A DNA stretch of 25,682 nt from an uncultured Christensenellaceae bacterium (lineage in GTDB: Bacteria; Bacillota; Clostridia; Christensenellales; MGBC116941): NCBI GenBank assembly GCA_910585035.1, contig CAJUEF010000021.1, forward strand, positions 2,730 to 28,411, written 5' to 3'. The position numbers were made by a program, and so were the translations under genes. Shown here piece after piece: positions 15,773-23,217 of the stretch (its first letter is position 1; every line of letters begins with the position of its first letter). The notes under the pieces are model-generated. The model was given only the letters and a program-made list of their open reading frames with translations. It was not told the origin of the DNA and ran no database searches.

Positions 15773-17752
15773 ATGAACGGAAACTTTTTATTGTTGTTCC
15801 TGGCGTTTTGGCCAATGATAGGCGCTCTTATAGGATATATGCTTGGCAGAAAAAATAAAACTCAAAGAGACTATTTTGCTGTGTTTGTTTGTGCGGTTGA
15901 AATGGTTATAGTTGGACTTTTGTTTAAGTCTGCAAGCAACAGTGCGCCGGCTGTCTTTGAATGGGCAGGCTTCTCAGGCTTTAGGATATATTTTAAGCTC
16001 GATGGCTTTAGATATATTTACGCATTCATAACCGCATTTATGTGGCTGTGTACTACCATGTTATCACCTGAGTATTTTGCACATTACAGAAACAGAAACA
16101 GATATTATTTCTTTACACTTATGACCCTTGGCGCTACTATGGCGGTTTTCCTGTCTGCTGATTTAATGACAACATTCCTGTTCTTTGAGGTAATGTCCTT
16201 TACATCATACGTTCAGGTTATTCATGATGAATCTGACGGCGCAAAATATGCTGCACAGGGTTATGTAGCTGTTGCCGTTATCGGCGGTCTTGTTATGCTC
16301 ATGGGTATTTTCGTTCTGTATACTCAGATTGGCACAACGGATATGGCACTGTTTACTGAAGCTGCAGCTGCGCTTAATGACAAGTCAAAGCTTTTTATTG
16401 CTTCACTTTGTATTTTGTTTGGTTTTGGAAGCAAGGCAGGTATGTTCCCACTGCACTTCTGGCTGCCACAGGCCCATCCTGTTGCACCGGCTCCTGCATC
16501 ATCCTTGCTCTCAGGTGTGCTGACTAAGACAGGTATATTTGGTATTTTGCTTGTTGGCTCAAACCTGTTCTTACACGACGAAAAAATGGGTGTTATCATC
16601 CTTTGCCTTGGTGTTGTAACAATGTTCCTTGGAGCATTCCTTGCACTGTTCTCCATTGACCTTAAGAGAACTCTTGCCTGCTCATCTGTTTCACAGATTG
16701 GATTTATTATAGTGGGAGTCGGTATGCAGGGTATATTAGGAGAACACAACGCAATTGCGGTTCAGGGTACACTGCTGCATATGGTAAACCATTCAATGTT
16801 TAAGCTGCTTCTATTCATGTCAGCAGGTGTTGTTTACATGAATATGCATAAGCTGGATTTAAATGATATTCGTGGTTTTGGACGCAAAAAACCTGTTCTT
16901 ATGGTATGCTTCCTTATTGGATTTTTGGGAATTATCGGCTTGCCTGGATTTAGCGGATATATCAGCAAAACCCTTATTCACGAAAGTATTGTTGAAAAGA
17001 TTTGGCTGTTCCACGATTATTCCAACGCTTCAACTTTCTTCCAGATTGTAGAGGCAATATTTACTCTTTCCGGCGGTCTTACAGCTGCTTACATGACTAA
17101 ACTGTTTGTCGCTATATTTATTGAGAAGAACAATACTGACCAGGCTAAGCTGGATGCCAAGAAAAACTACATGAAGCCTATGTCTACAATTGCTCTTGTT
17201 GCAAGTGCGGTTATGATTCCTGTATTCGGTCTTTTCCCACAGCAGACATTTATGAAGGTTGCTGATTTCGGAAAATACTTTATGCATGGTCATGCTCTTG
17301 AGCATGCAGTTGAATTCTTTGCATGGCAGAACTTAAAGGGCGCTGTAGCATCCCTTGTAATCGGCGCTATTCTCTATTTACTTGTAGTAAGAATCTGCCT
17401 TATGAAGAAGGATGAAAATGGCAATACGATTTATGTAAACTCATGGCCTATATTTGTTAACTTAGAGAAATATATTTACAGACCGGTTCTTGCTTTCCTT
17501 TCAACTTTCTTCTATTACATTTGCAAGATGCTGGATATTTTCGTAAATATGCCTTGGGCTCTTGTTACTCATGTAGTTGATCATGCAATTGCGCTTTATC
17601 CTAAATGGGATACTCATAAGAGTACAGCCAAAAGAATTGAGCATTACCTTGATGACAATTATTCCAGGCTTATTGCCACAAGCTTATCCTATGGTTTGAT
17701 AGTTTCTTTTGCCGGTCTGGTAATATTTATGCTGGTAATGTGGTTTATGTAA
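15773..17752 (+). CDS. Fourth NuoL/M/N-type antiporter subunit, with long C-terminal extension
   Basis: The largest antiporter-like subunit, 659 residues. The first ~500 are the common core: Glu139 in 'FLFFEVMSFTSY', Lys221 in 'GFGSKAGMFPLHFWLPQAH', 'PAPASSLLSGVLTKTGI', 'LHMVNHSMFKLLLF', and 'GLPGFSGYISKTLIHE'. About 150 further residues follow, with hydrophobic stretches near 515-530, 575-600 and a final helix ('LIVSFAGLVIFMLVMWF') at the extreme C-terminus. It may stand in for the NuoL-like N-terminal part of MrpA, whose C-terminal pieces are encoded separately upstream; that is inference. GGAGGTG precedes ATG 15773. It is the last gene of the operon. Confidence 0.88.
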   Translation: MNGNFLLLFLAFWPMIGALIGYMLGRKNKTQRDYFAVFVCAVEMVIVGLLFKSASNSAPAVFEWAGFSGFRIYFKLDGFRYIYAFITAFMWLCTTMLSPEYFAHYRNRNRYYFFTLMTLGATMAVFLSADLMTTFLFFEVMSFTSYVQVIHDESDGAKYAAQGYVAVAVIGGLVMLMGIFVLYTQIGTTDMALFTEAAAALNDKSKLFIASLCILFGFGSKAGMFPLHFWLPQAHPVAPAPASSLLSGVLTKTGIFGILLVGSNLFLHDEKMGVIILCLGVVTMFLGAFLALFSIDLKRTLACSSVSQIGFIIVGVGMQGILGEHNAIAVQGTLLHMVNHSMFKLLLFMSAGVVYMNMHKLDLNDIRGFGRKKPVLMVCFLIGFLGIIGLPGFSGYISKTLIHESIVEKIWLFHDYSNASTFFQIVEAIFTLSGGLTAAYMTKLFVAIFIEKNNTDQAKLDAKKNYMKPMSTIALVASAVMIPVFGLFPQQTFMKVADFGKYFMHGHALEHAVEFFAWQNLKGAVASLVIGAILYLLVVRICLMKKDENGNTIYVNSWPIFVNLEKYIYRPVLAFLSTFFYYICKMLDIFVNMPWALVTHVVDHAIALYPKWDTHKSTAKRIEHYLDDNYSRLIATSLSYGLIVSFAGLVIFMLVMWFM

Positions 17753-17768
17753 GCATATGAATTAAGTT

Positions 17769-17865
17769 TTTACAATAGGCTTTAAGTAAAGTGGTTTATT
17801 GTAAATCAAATAGCACAGCTGTCTGCTCTGTAGTCGAGGCAGGGCAGACAAGGGCTGCTGCTGTT
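17769..17865 (+). other. Two tandem RNA hairpins downstream of the antiporter operon
   Basis: The gene-free stretch 17753-18107 begins with two strong inverted repeats. In the first, TTTACAATA (17769-17777) pairs with TATTGTAAA (17797-17805), with an inner CTTT/AAAG helix. In the second, GTCTGCTCTG (17821-17830) pairs with CAGGGCAGAC (17840-17849) over a nine-base loop, and an outer arm AATAGCACAGC (17809-17819) can pair with GCTGCTGCTGTT (17854-17865) with small bulges. Neither is followed by a T run, so these are not ordinary intrinsic terminators. They may protect the mRNA 3' end or belong to a small RNA. The rest of the stretch, about 17880-18030, is extremely AT-rich and otherwise featureless. 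Confidence 0.55.
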
Positions 17866-18010
17866 AAGTATTAACATTAAAATAATTTGATTAAGATTTT
17901 TTAAACTTTATTTTAAAACAGATATTTTAGCAGAAAAGTTACTTATTTAAGTTATATCTGATATTGTGAATAATTTTTAAAAAATTTTTTAAAAAATTTC
18001 CAAAAAAATA

Positions 18011-18039
18011 TTTAAAAATTATTTAAATGATGGTACAAT
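18011..18039 (+). promoter_or_regulatory. Extended -10 promoter upstream of the DUF1576 gene
   Basis: TACAAT (18034-18039) is preceded by TGG, giving an extended -10 element, and TTTAAA (18011-18016) sits 17 bases upstream as a weak -35. Transcription would start near 18046, about 60 bases before the start codon. A small CGGT/ACCG hairpin lies in the leader at about 18073-18085. Confidence 0.5.
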
Positions 18040-18107
18040 ACAGTAGTAAGCACTATTGTGTAAATTTATTAATCGGTTTTTTACCGAAAAGAAGGGGTTG
18101 TTTATCA

Positions 18108-19520
18108 ATGAATGACTTGAATGCATTACAAATTGATGCTCATGAGGTTGAACAACGAACCAAGTATTTTGTCTTGATTGGTGTTGCGCTGATCACTTTT
18201 GCGTTTGGTTTTTACTTTACGCCTAATATCCGTGATTTAGCCGAAGCATTAAAGGCTATTTGTCTGCACCACTCACTGGCTAATTCAGACTTCATGGCTA
18301 TTCCTATGAACGAAGGGCTCATTGGCGGCGCGTTCATAAACTGTGGTCTTTTGATACTTTGTACATTGGCTACATATTATGTAACAGATACAAAGGTTAT
18401 GGGAACGCATTATTGCGCAACAGGTATTGTTGCAGCCTACTCTTTTTATACAAAGAACATATTTAATGTATGGGGTCCTGTAATCGGTGTATTTCTTTAT
18501 GCTGCAATGCGCAAGAGACCTTTAAAAGAGTATTCAAATGTTGCATGGTTTGCCAGCGTTTTAGGTATTATTACCTCTGCTACAGCATTCTATACACCGG
18601 CTCTTTTAAAAGGAACTATTCCTTCAATTGTTTGGGGAGTTCTCTTCGGTATAATCGTTGGTATTATGTCTGCTGCACTTTGCAGATACATGCCTAAGCT
18701 TCACAGAGGTTACACAGTATTCAACCTTGGTTTCTCTACCGGTGTTGCAATTGTATTCATGTTCAGCTTATACAAAGCTATTGGCTGGAGCCATGATTCA
18801 TATTCAAACGGTGCATACCTTGGTGTTACAACAAAGTCATACAATCTGCAAATTGGTATCTTCTTAACAACAATATTCCTTTATCAGATTATTGTGGGTT
18901 ATTTGATTGAAAAGAATAAGCAGAATATTAAACCTCTTGTACTTGGCGGCTTTAAGGGCGGTGACTATGATGCAAAATTCGGATTTGGCTCTGCGATGTT
19001 TAACTGTGGCTGCTGTGGATTTGTATCAATGTTTTATGCTCTTGCAACCGGTTGGATAGCTGCTGCTGTTCCAGGTGGTACTGCTGTTGGCATGGGTCAG
19101 CTTTCAGGTCCTGCTATTGCCGGAATAATTACAGTTGGTATGTGGCCTGTAGGTGTTACACCTAGAACATATGGCACTCTTATCCTTGGCGTATATACCA
19201 TGAGCTTCCTTGGCGGCGGTATTACAGGCGCTCAGCTTGGTAAGGACTTCATAGTTGCAGGTACTGCACATGCTGCTGGCGTTGGTCAGCTTGTTGTATC
19301 TGGCTTCGTAGTTGGTATCTGTCCTATTCCTGGCGATCTTGGTTTCCTTGCCGGATATGTTGCAGGTCTTATGCACACAGTTATGGCTCAAGTTACCGGT
19401 GCTTGGCATGGATGGATGACATCCTATAACAACGGTTTTGCCGGCGGTCTTATCTGTGTATTCTGTATTCCAATGCTTATGCTTATAAGCAAGAACAGAC
19501 GTCACGAAAAATTATATTAA
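18108..19520 (+). CDS. DUF1576 family membrane protein
   Basis: A 470-residue, highly hydrophobic protein with ten or more predicted helices that I recognise as DUF1576, a family of uncharacterised membrane proteins found mainly in Firmicutes. No signal peptide or enzymatic motif is visible. Two halves look related: 'AFINCGLL' at residues 75-82 and 'AMFNCGCCG' at 296-304 lie at matching points, and in each half a segment with a 'G-(P/T)-(V/L)-I-(G/L)-V' core follows ('WGPVIGVFLYA', 'YGTLILGVYTM'). Such duplication is common in transporters, so a transport role is plausible, but the substrate is unknown. I chose ATG 18108, with AAGGGG at 18092-18097, over in-frame upstream codons that lie next to the promoter. 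The gene has its own promoter and terminator and is probably monocistronic. Confidence 0.8.
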   Translation: MNDLNALQIDAHEVEQRTKYFVLIGVALITFAFGFYFTPNIRDLAEALKAICLHHSLANSDFMAIPMNEGLIGGAFINCGLLILCTLATYYVTDTKVMGTHYCATGIVAAYSFYTKNIFNVWGPVIGVFLYAAMRKRPLKEYSNVAWFASVLGIITSATAFYTPALLKGTIPSIVWGVLFGIIVGIMSAALCRYMPKLHRGYTVFNLGFSTGVAIVFMFSLYKAIGWSHDSYSNGAYLGVTTKSYNLQIGIFLTTIFLYQIIVGYLIEKNKQNIKPLVLGGFKGGDYDAKFGFGSAMFNCGCCGFVSMFYALATGWIAAAVPGGTAVGMGQLSGPAIAGIITVGMWPVGVTPRTYGTLILGVYTMSFLGGGITGAQLGKDFIVAGTAHAAGVGQLVVSGFVVGICPIPGDLGFLAGYVAGLMHTVMAQVTGAWHGWMTSYNNGFAGGLICVFCIPMLMLISKNRRHEKLY

Positions 19521-19536
19521 TTTTATCTCGACATTA

Positions 19537-19567
19537 AGAGAACCGATATATTCGGTTCTCTTTTTTT
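19537..19567 (+). terminator. Intrinsic terminator of the DUF1576 gene
   Basis: AGAGAACCGA (19537-19546) pairs perfectly with TCGGTTCTCT (19552-19561) over a TATAT loop, and the right arm runs directly into a tract of seven T. It lies 16 bases after the stop codon. This is the clearest terminator in the window. Confidence 0.93.
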
Positions 19568-19604
19568 GTATTTTACCTGTTTTTTTATACCACTTATTTG
19601 ATTT

Positions 19605-19636
19605 TTGCTGACGGCGTATACTTTTATTTATATAAT
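19605..19636 (+). promoter_or_regulatory. Candidate promoter of the LytTR-DUF3021 pair
   Basis: A TATAAT lies at 19631-19636, 35 bases before the regulator start. The best -35 candidates are TTGCTG at 19605-19610 (spacing 20) or a poor CTGACG at 19608-19613 (spacing 17), so this promoter looks weak and may depend on an activator. Regulators of this type often act on their own promoter, but I cannot identify a direct-repeat operator with confidence. Confidence 0.4.
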
Positions 19637-19670
19637 AACAGTGAAATAAAAAGAAAGGACAGCTAGAAAA

Positions 19671-20105
19671 TTGAAAGTAGAACTAAATATATCGCCTGAG
19701 ATAAAAGAGCCATATATAGTAATAAATGCACCACAAATAACCAAAGAGGTGAAAAAGGTGATAGAAGCTTGCGAAACGAAAAATGGCATTATAGCATATG
19801 ACTCTATGGAAAGAATTATTGTTATTGATCCACCGGAAATTTTTATGGTTAAAGTGGAGGATGGTAAAAGCATGGTATATTGCGATGGTAATAAATATTA
19901 CTCAAAAAAACGTTTGTATGAATTTAAAGAAATGCTTGGTGATGGCTTCATGCAAATATCCAAAAGCGCAGTTATTAATTTAAAAAAGGTGGATTATTTA
20001 GAACCATATTTTAATGGCTTAATGAATTTAGTTCTTAAAAACGGCAGCAGTGAATTTATTTCAAGAAAGTATTTGCCTGAATTTAAAAAACATTTTGGTA
20101 TTTAA
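19671..20105 (+). CDS. LytTR-family DNA-binding transcriptional regulator
   Basis: A 144-residue protein with a short N-terminal region (about 45 residues) and a C-terminal LytTR DNA-binding domain. Typical features are 'IFMVKVEDGKSMVYCDGNKYYSKKRLYEFKEML', 'FMQISKSAVINLKKVDYLEP' and 'NGLMNLVLKNGSSEFISRKYLPEFKKHFG', matching the family's 'fiRisrsxiVNlxxI' and 'sRxylxxlkxxl' blocks. It has no receiver domain, so it is the stand-alone class that is usually paired with a DUF3021 membrane protein, as here. Such pairs often regulate themselves and nearby or competence-related genes. The start is TTG 19671, with GAAAGGA upstream at 19653-19659. DUF3021 follows 13 bases after the stop. Confidence 0.9.
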   Translation: MKVELNISPEIKEPYIVINAPQITKEVKKVIEACETKNGIIAYDSMERIIVIDPPEIFMVKVEDGKSMVYCDGNKYYSKKRLYEFKEMLGDGFMQISKSAVINLKKVDYLEPYFNGLMNLVLKNGSSEFISRKYLPEFKKHFGI

Positions 20106-20118
20106 AGGAGGATAAAGC

Positions 20119-20535
20119 ATGAGACTGTTTAAAGAGGTTTTAAGAGGAATATCCTGGGGATGCACTATTATGGTTTTAATAGGCATAGTATTTGTTCTTT
20201 TTGGTCAAAGTCCTTTTGTAGGGGGAAATTATATTTTTCAGGCTGTTTGTGCAATGATAGTCGGCATTGGTTACTCTGTCCCAAGTATTGTTTATGAAAA
20301 TGAACAGCTTTCGCTGGGAATGAAATTTTTAATTCATATGGGCACCGGATCTATAATATACTTTCCAATAGCTTATTTTGCAGGATGGCTGCCAACACAA
20401 ATGGGACGTGGTGTAATGATTTTGTGTGTTATTTTCATGATAGCAATTAGCTTTTTGGTATGGCTTGGTTTTTATTTATATTATAAACGTGAATGTAAAA
20501 ATATTAACAAAGCAATAGCAAGTAAAAATAACTGA
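20119..20535 (+). CDS. DUF3021 family membrane protein
   Basis: A 138-residue protein with four predicted membrane helices (about residues 14-30, 37-57, 69-89 and 97-120) and a short basic C-terminal tail. I recognise it as DUF3021, whose members are encoded next to LytTR regulators; 'PSIVYENEQLSLGMKFLIHMGTG' resembles the family's central loop, where the phrase 'fexexlsxxxxxlxHf' is typical. The usual model is that the membrane protein holds or inhibits its partner regulator; nothing in this sequence proves it. AAAGGAGG precedes ATG 20119. The pair ends at a terminator about 45 bases downstream. Confidence 0.88.
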   Translation: MRLFKEVLRGISWGCTIMVLIGIVFVLFGQSPFVGGNYIFQAVCAMIVGIGYSVPSIVYENEQLSLGMKFLIHMGTGSIIYFPIAYFAGWLPTQMGRGVMILCVIFMIAISFLVWLGFYLYYKRECKNINKAIASKNN

Positions 20536-20580
20536 TAAAATAACATTAGGTATTATATAAAAAATATCTTTACTAAAATT

Positions 20581-20611
20581 AAGACGCCTTATATATTAGG
20601 CGCCTTTTTTT
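20581..20611 (+). terminator. Intrinsic terminator of the LytTR-DUF3021 pair
   Basis: AAGACGCCT (20581-20589) pairs with AGGCGCCTT (20598-20606) with one A-C mismatch, over an AT loop, and the right arm continues into a seven-T run (20605-20611). It lies about 45 bases after the DUF3021 stop. Confidence 0.82.
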
Positions 20612-20654
20612 ATTTTTAAACAATATTAGGGGTTCCGTTTTATATTTTAAAATG

Positions 20655-20683
20655 GTGAAAGTATATTTAAAAAATGATATAAT
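20655..20683 (+). promoter_or_regulatory. Extended -10 promoter upstream of the EFR1 gene
   Basis: TATAAT (20678-20683) is preceded by TGA, forming an extended -10 element. GTGAAA (20655-20660) lies 17 bases upstream as a partial -35. Transcription would start near 20690, about 65 bases before the start codon. Confidence 0.55.
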
Positions 20684-20755
20684 TATTATGCTTAAAATGT
20701 TAATGCAAAAGGTGTTAAATTGATTTATTATTGCGGTAAAATGAGGTGTTTAAAT

Positions 20756-21517
20756 ATGATAGGAATATATTTTAGTGGAACAGGCAACTCGAAATATTGT
20801 GTTGAAAAGTTTTTGAAGGAATGTGACAGTGAAGCTAAGGCATTTTCTATAGAAGAAGAAGGTGCAGTAATGAAGATACGGGAACAAGAAGAGCTTGTCA
20901 TTGGATATCCGGTGCAATACAGCAATATACCTAAAATTCTTAGGGATTTTATTCTTGGGAATAAAAGTATATGGCAAGGCAAGAAAGTGTTTGTAATTGC
21001 AACAATGGGTCTTTTTAGCGGAGATGGGGCAGGCATTTTAGGCAGGTTGCTGAAGGATTGTGGAGCAAACATTACAGGTGGATTGCACTTAAAAATGCCG
21101 GACAATATTTGTGATGAAAAGCCGTTGAAAAAAACTTTTGATAATAATAAAAAGCTTATAAAAAATGCTGAATTGAAAATTGCAAAAGCGGCTCTAAGCT
21201 TTAAAAAAGGTAATCCCACTAAAGAAGGACTTGGGCTTTTCTATCATGCAGCCGGACTGTTTGGACAAAGGCTGTATTTTTTATATAAAACCAAAGCTTA
21301 CTCAGATAAATTAAAAATAGATATAAATAAATGTACAGGATGTGGAAAATGCATTGATCTTTGTCCAATGAAAAATATACATATGCGTGATGGACAAGCT
21401 GTGCCGGAGGATAAATGTACCATGTGTTATCGCTGTGTTAATAGATGTCCGGCACAGGCCATAACTTTGTTAGGTAAAAGAGTTATATCTCAGAGCTATA
21501 TTGAAAAGTATTTGTAA
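20756..21517 (+). CDS. EFR1 family flavodoxin-ferredoxin fusion
   Basis: A 253-residue cytoplasmic electron carrier with two domains. Residues 1 to about 165 are flavodoxin-like: 'IGIYFSGTGNSKYC' is the FMN phosphate-binding loop (GTGNS), and 'IGYPVQYSNIPKIL' and 'VIATMGLFSGDGAG' match the other FMN-contact loops. The last 70 residues hold two [4Fe-4S] motifs, 'CTGCGKCIDLCP' and 'CTMCYRCVNRCP', both complete. The architecture is that of the EFR1 family in anaerobes; the redox partner is unknown. I place the start at ATG 20756 because GAGGTG at 20743-20748 fits it; the in-frame TTG at 20720 would add twelve residues before the conserved start. It stands alone between a promoter and the decarboxylase operon promoter. 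Confidence 0.9.
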   Translation: MIGIYFSGTGNSKYCVEKFLKECDSEAKAFSIEEEGAVMKIREQEELVIGYPVQYSNIPKILRDFILGNKSIWQGKKVFVIATMGLFSGDGAGILGRLLKDCGANITGGLHLKMPDNICDEKPLKKTFDNNKKLIKNAELKIAKAALSFKKGNPTKEGLGLFYHAAGLFGQRLYFLYKTKAYSDKLKIDINKCTGCGKCIDLCPMKNIHMRDGQAVPEDKCTMCYRCVNRCPAQAITLLGKRVISQSYIEKYL

Positions 21518-21697
21518 TTAAAGTTTTAGATGGAATAATATTTAAAAATAGGTTGTTAGCCATATACTATTAACGTGGTGTATTTTTGCGGATGGAATTT
21601 TTTTTACAGTGAAAAATGAATTTTTTAATGTTGTAATATGCAAAAATAAAAACCTAACATATTATAAGAAAAAGTAGGTAATTGTTCGTCAATTTGC

Positions 21698-21726
21698 TTT
21701 ATTTATACAAATAACTTTGTTATAAT
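21698..21726 (+). promoter_or_regulatory. Extended -10 promoter of the decarboxylase operon
   Basis: TATAAT (21721-21726) is preceded by TGT, an extended -10 element that can work with a poor -35. TTTATT (21698-21703) is the 17-base-spaced hexamer; TTGCTT at 21694 is too distant. Transcription would start near 21733, 50 bases upstream of the first gene. The remaining gap 21518-21690 shows no gene and no convincing terminator for the EFR1 gene. Confidence 0.55.
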
Positions 21727-21783
21727 GATAACACGCTAAATTATAAAAATTTAATATATTAAGATTTTTATGGAGGGACTAAA

Positions 21784-23205
21784 ATGATTGAAGGTATGCA
21801 TAGGGATAAATTGCAAGAGTTCAATAATTCTAAAGCGGTATCTAAAGCAATTTTAGATAAGATTAACGCTCTTTGTGATGATTCCACATTTGTGCAGTCG
21901 CTAAGCTACGCGAGCTCAACGGAAAACGATGATGAGCTTAAAAACAGTATGGTTTGTGGCTTTGGCAAAATTAACGGTCAAAATGTTGGCGTTGTAGCCC
22001 AGAGTTTGGACGTGAATAAGGGCAGCGTGGATGTTGTTTCTATTAACATGGCTGCTGCTGCTGTTGAAAAGGCGACTAAAAGCGGTATGCCTATCGTGTT
22101 CCTGCTGAGCAGTGCAGGTATGGATTTAAAGCTTGGCGTTATGGCGATGGACGCTTATTCAAAGCTTCTTCGCAGCGTTGTTCGCAGCTCGGGGGTTGTG
22201 CCTATGATTGGAGCTTTGCTTGGTCCTTGTGTTGGCGTGCATGGTATGCTGGCTTCTTCTCTGGATTTTGTTGTTGCACTTGAGGACAAAGTACAGCTTG
22301 GCTGTTACAGCGATTTTGTGCTTTCTGCAAACGGCAAGTATAATAAGGAAAAAGCCCTTGCAAAGAACGGCGTTCAGTTTGTTCGCAAAAGTGAAACAGA
22401 GGTATTTGATACTGTTAAAAACGTGCTTTCTTATCTTCCTGCAAATAATTTGCAAAGAGCGGTGGATATTGAGCCTGATGCAATGTCTGCCGGTTTTATA
22501 GGAGATAACTATAACAGCGTTGAAGAGCTTATTGAAGGGGTTTTTGACGGTGGTTCAATACTTAGACTGTATGAAGGAAAGAAAAGATTTCTTGCTCTTG
22601 GACGTTTAAACGGAAAGAGTGTTGCAATTGTGTCAAACGGCGACGAAGAAAAGGGTATGTGCTCCGGCTGCTGCAACAGATTTGCGCGTTTTGTTGAAAC
22701 TGCCAACTGCTTTAATCTTCCTATTATTACATTTGCAAATTCAAGAGGTATGATGCTTGATAATGCCCAGGAGGAAAAAGGGCTTTTAAGAGCTGCATCA
22801 AGACTGGCTTTTGCTTACGGACAGGCGGTTGTACCTATGATAAGCGTTATTGCAGGCAAAGCTGTAGGCAGCGGATATGTTATACTTTCCAGCAAGGGCA
22901 TTGGTAATGACTTTGTTTTTGCTATGCCTGACGCCTTTATTTCTCCAGTGGATGAAGAGGCGGGCATTCGTCTTTACTACGAGGATAAGATGAGTGGCGT
23001 TGATAACGTGGAAGCAGTTAAAGAACAGCTTAAAAAGGATTATGGAAATGAGATTGCAAGTCCTTTTGAGGCAGTAAAACAAGGCGTTATAGACGATATA
23101 CTTATGCCAAACCAATTAAGAGAAAAGCTTACAGGCGCTCTTAGCGTTATAGTTTCAAAAAGAGACAGTATGCTCCCTAAAAAGCACGGCAATATGCCTT
23201 TATAA
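21784..23205 (+). CDS. Divergent biotin-dependent acyl-CoA carboxyltransferase (MmdA/12S-like)
   Basis: A 473-residue protein built of two crotonase-like halves like the carboxyltransferase subunits of methylmalonyl-CoA decarboxylase, propionyl-CoA carboxylase and the 12S transcarboxylase subunit. Shared features are 'GFGKINGQNVGVVAQS', 'VVPMIGALLGPCVG' (147-151), 'RFARFVETANCFNLPIITFANSRGM', 'AAVPMISVIAGKAVGSGY' near 345-365, and a terminal 'KKHGNMPL'. Several normally conserved motifs are changed: the N-half 'DSGGARIQEG' reads 'SSAGMDLKLG' (109-118), 'GPCAGG' reads 'GPCVGV', and 'AYGGAY' reads 'AVGSGY'. It is about 30-40 residues shorter than MmdA. Position with oadG, a biotin carrier, oadB and oadA points to transfer of a carboxyl group to or from biotin, but the acyl-CoA substrate is uncertain. 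Confidence 0.8.
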   Translation: MIEGMHRDKLQEFNNSKAVSKAILDKINALCDDSTFVQSLSYASSTENDDELKNSMVCGFGKINGQNVGVVAQSLDVNKGSVDVVSINMAAAAVEKATKSGMPIVFLLSSAGMDLKLGVMAMDAYSKLLRSVVRSSGVVPMIGALLGPCVGVHGMLASSLDFVVALEDKVQLGCYSDFVLSANGKYNKEKALAKNGVQFVRKSETEVFDTVKNVLSYLPANNLQRAVDIEPDAMSAGFIGDNYNSVEELIEGVFDGGSILRLYEGKKRFLALGRLNGKSVAIVSNGDEEKGMCSGCCNRFARFVETANCFNLPIITFANSRGMMLDNAQEEKGLLRAASRLAFAYGQAVVPMISVIAGKAVGSGYVILSSKGIGNDFVFAMPDAFISPVDEEAGIRLYYEDKMSGVDNVEAVKEQLKKDYGNEIASPFEAVKQGVIDDILMPNQLREKLTGALSVIVSKRDSMLPKKHGNMPL

Positions 23206-23217
23206 AGAGGTGGAAAT

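Noticed and set aside
21518..21690. Possible terminator or riboswitch before the decarboxylase operon
   Set aside because: Several T-rich runs are present, but I find only weak four- or five-pair stems. No known riboswitch pattern is visible.
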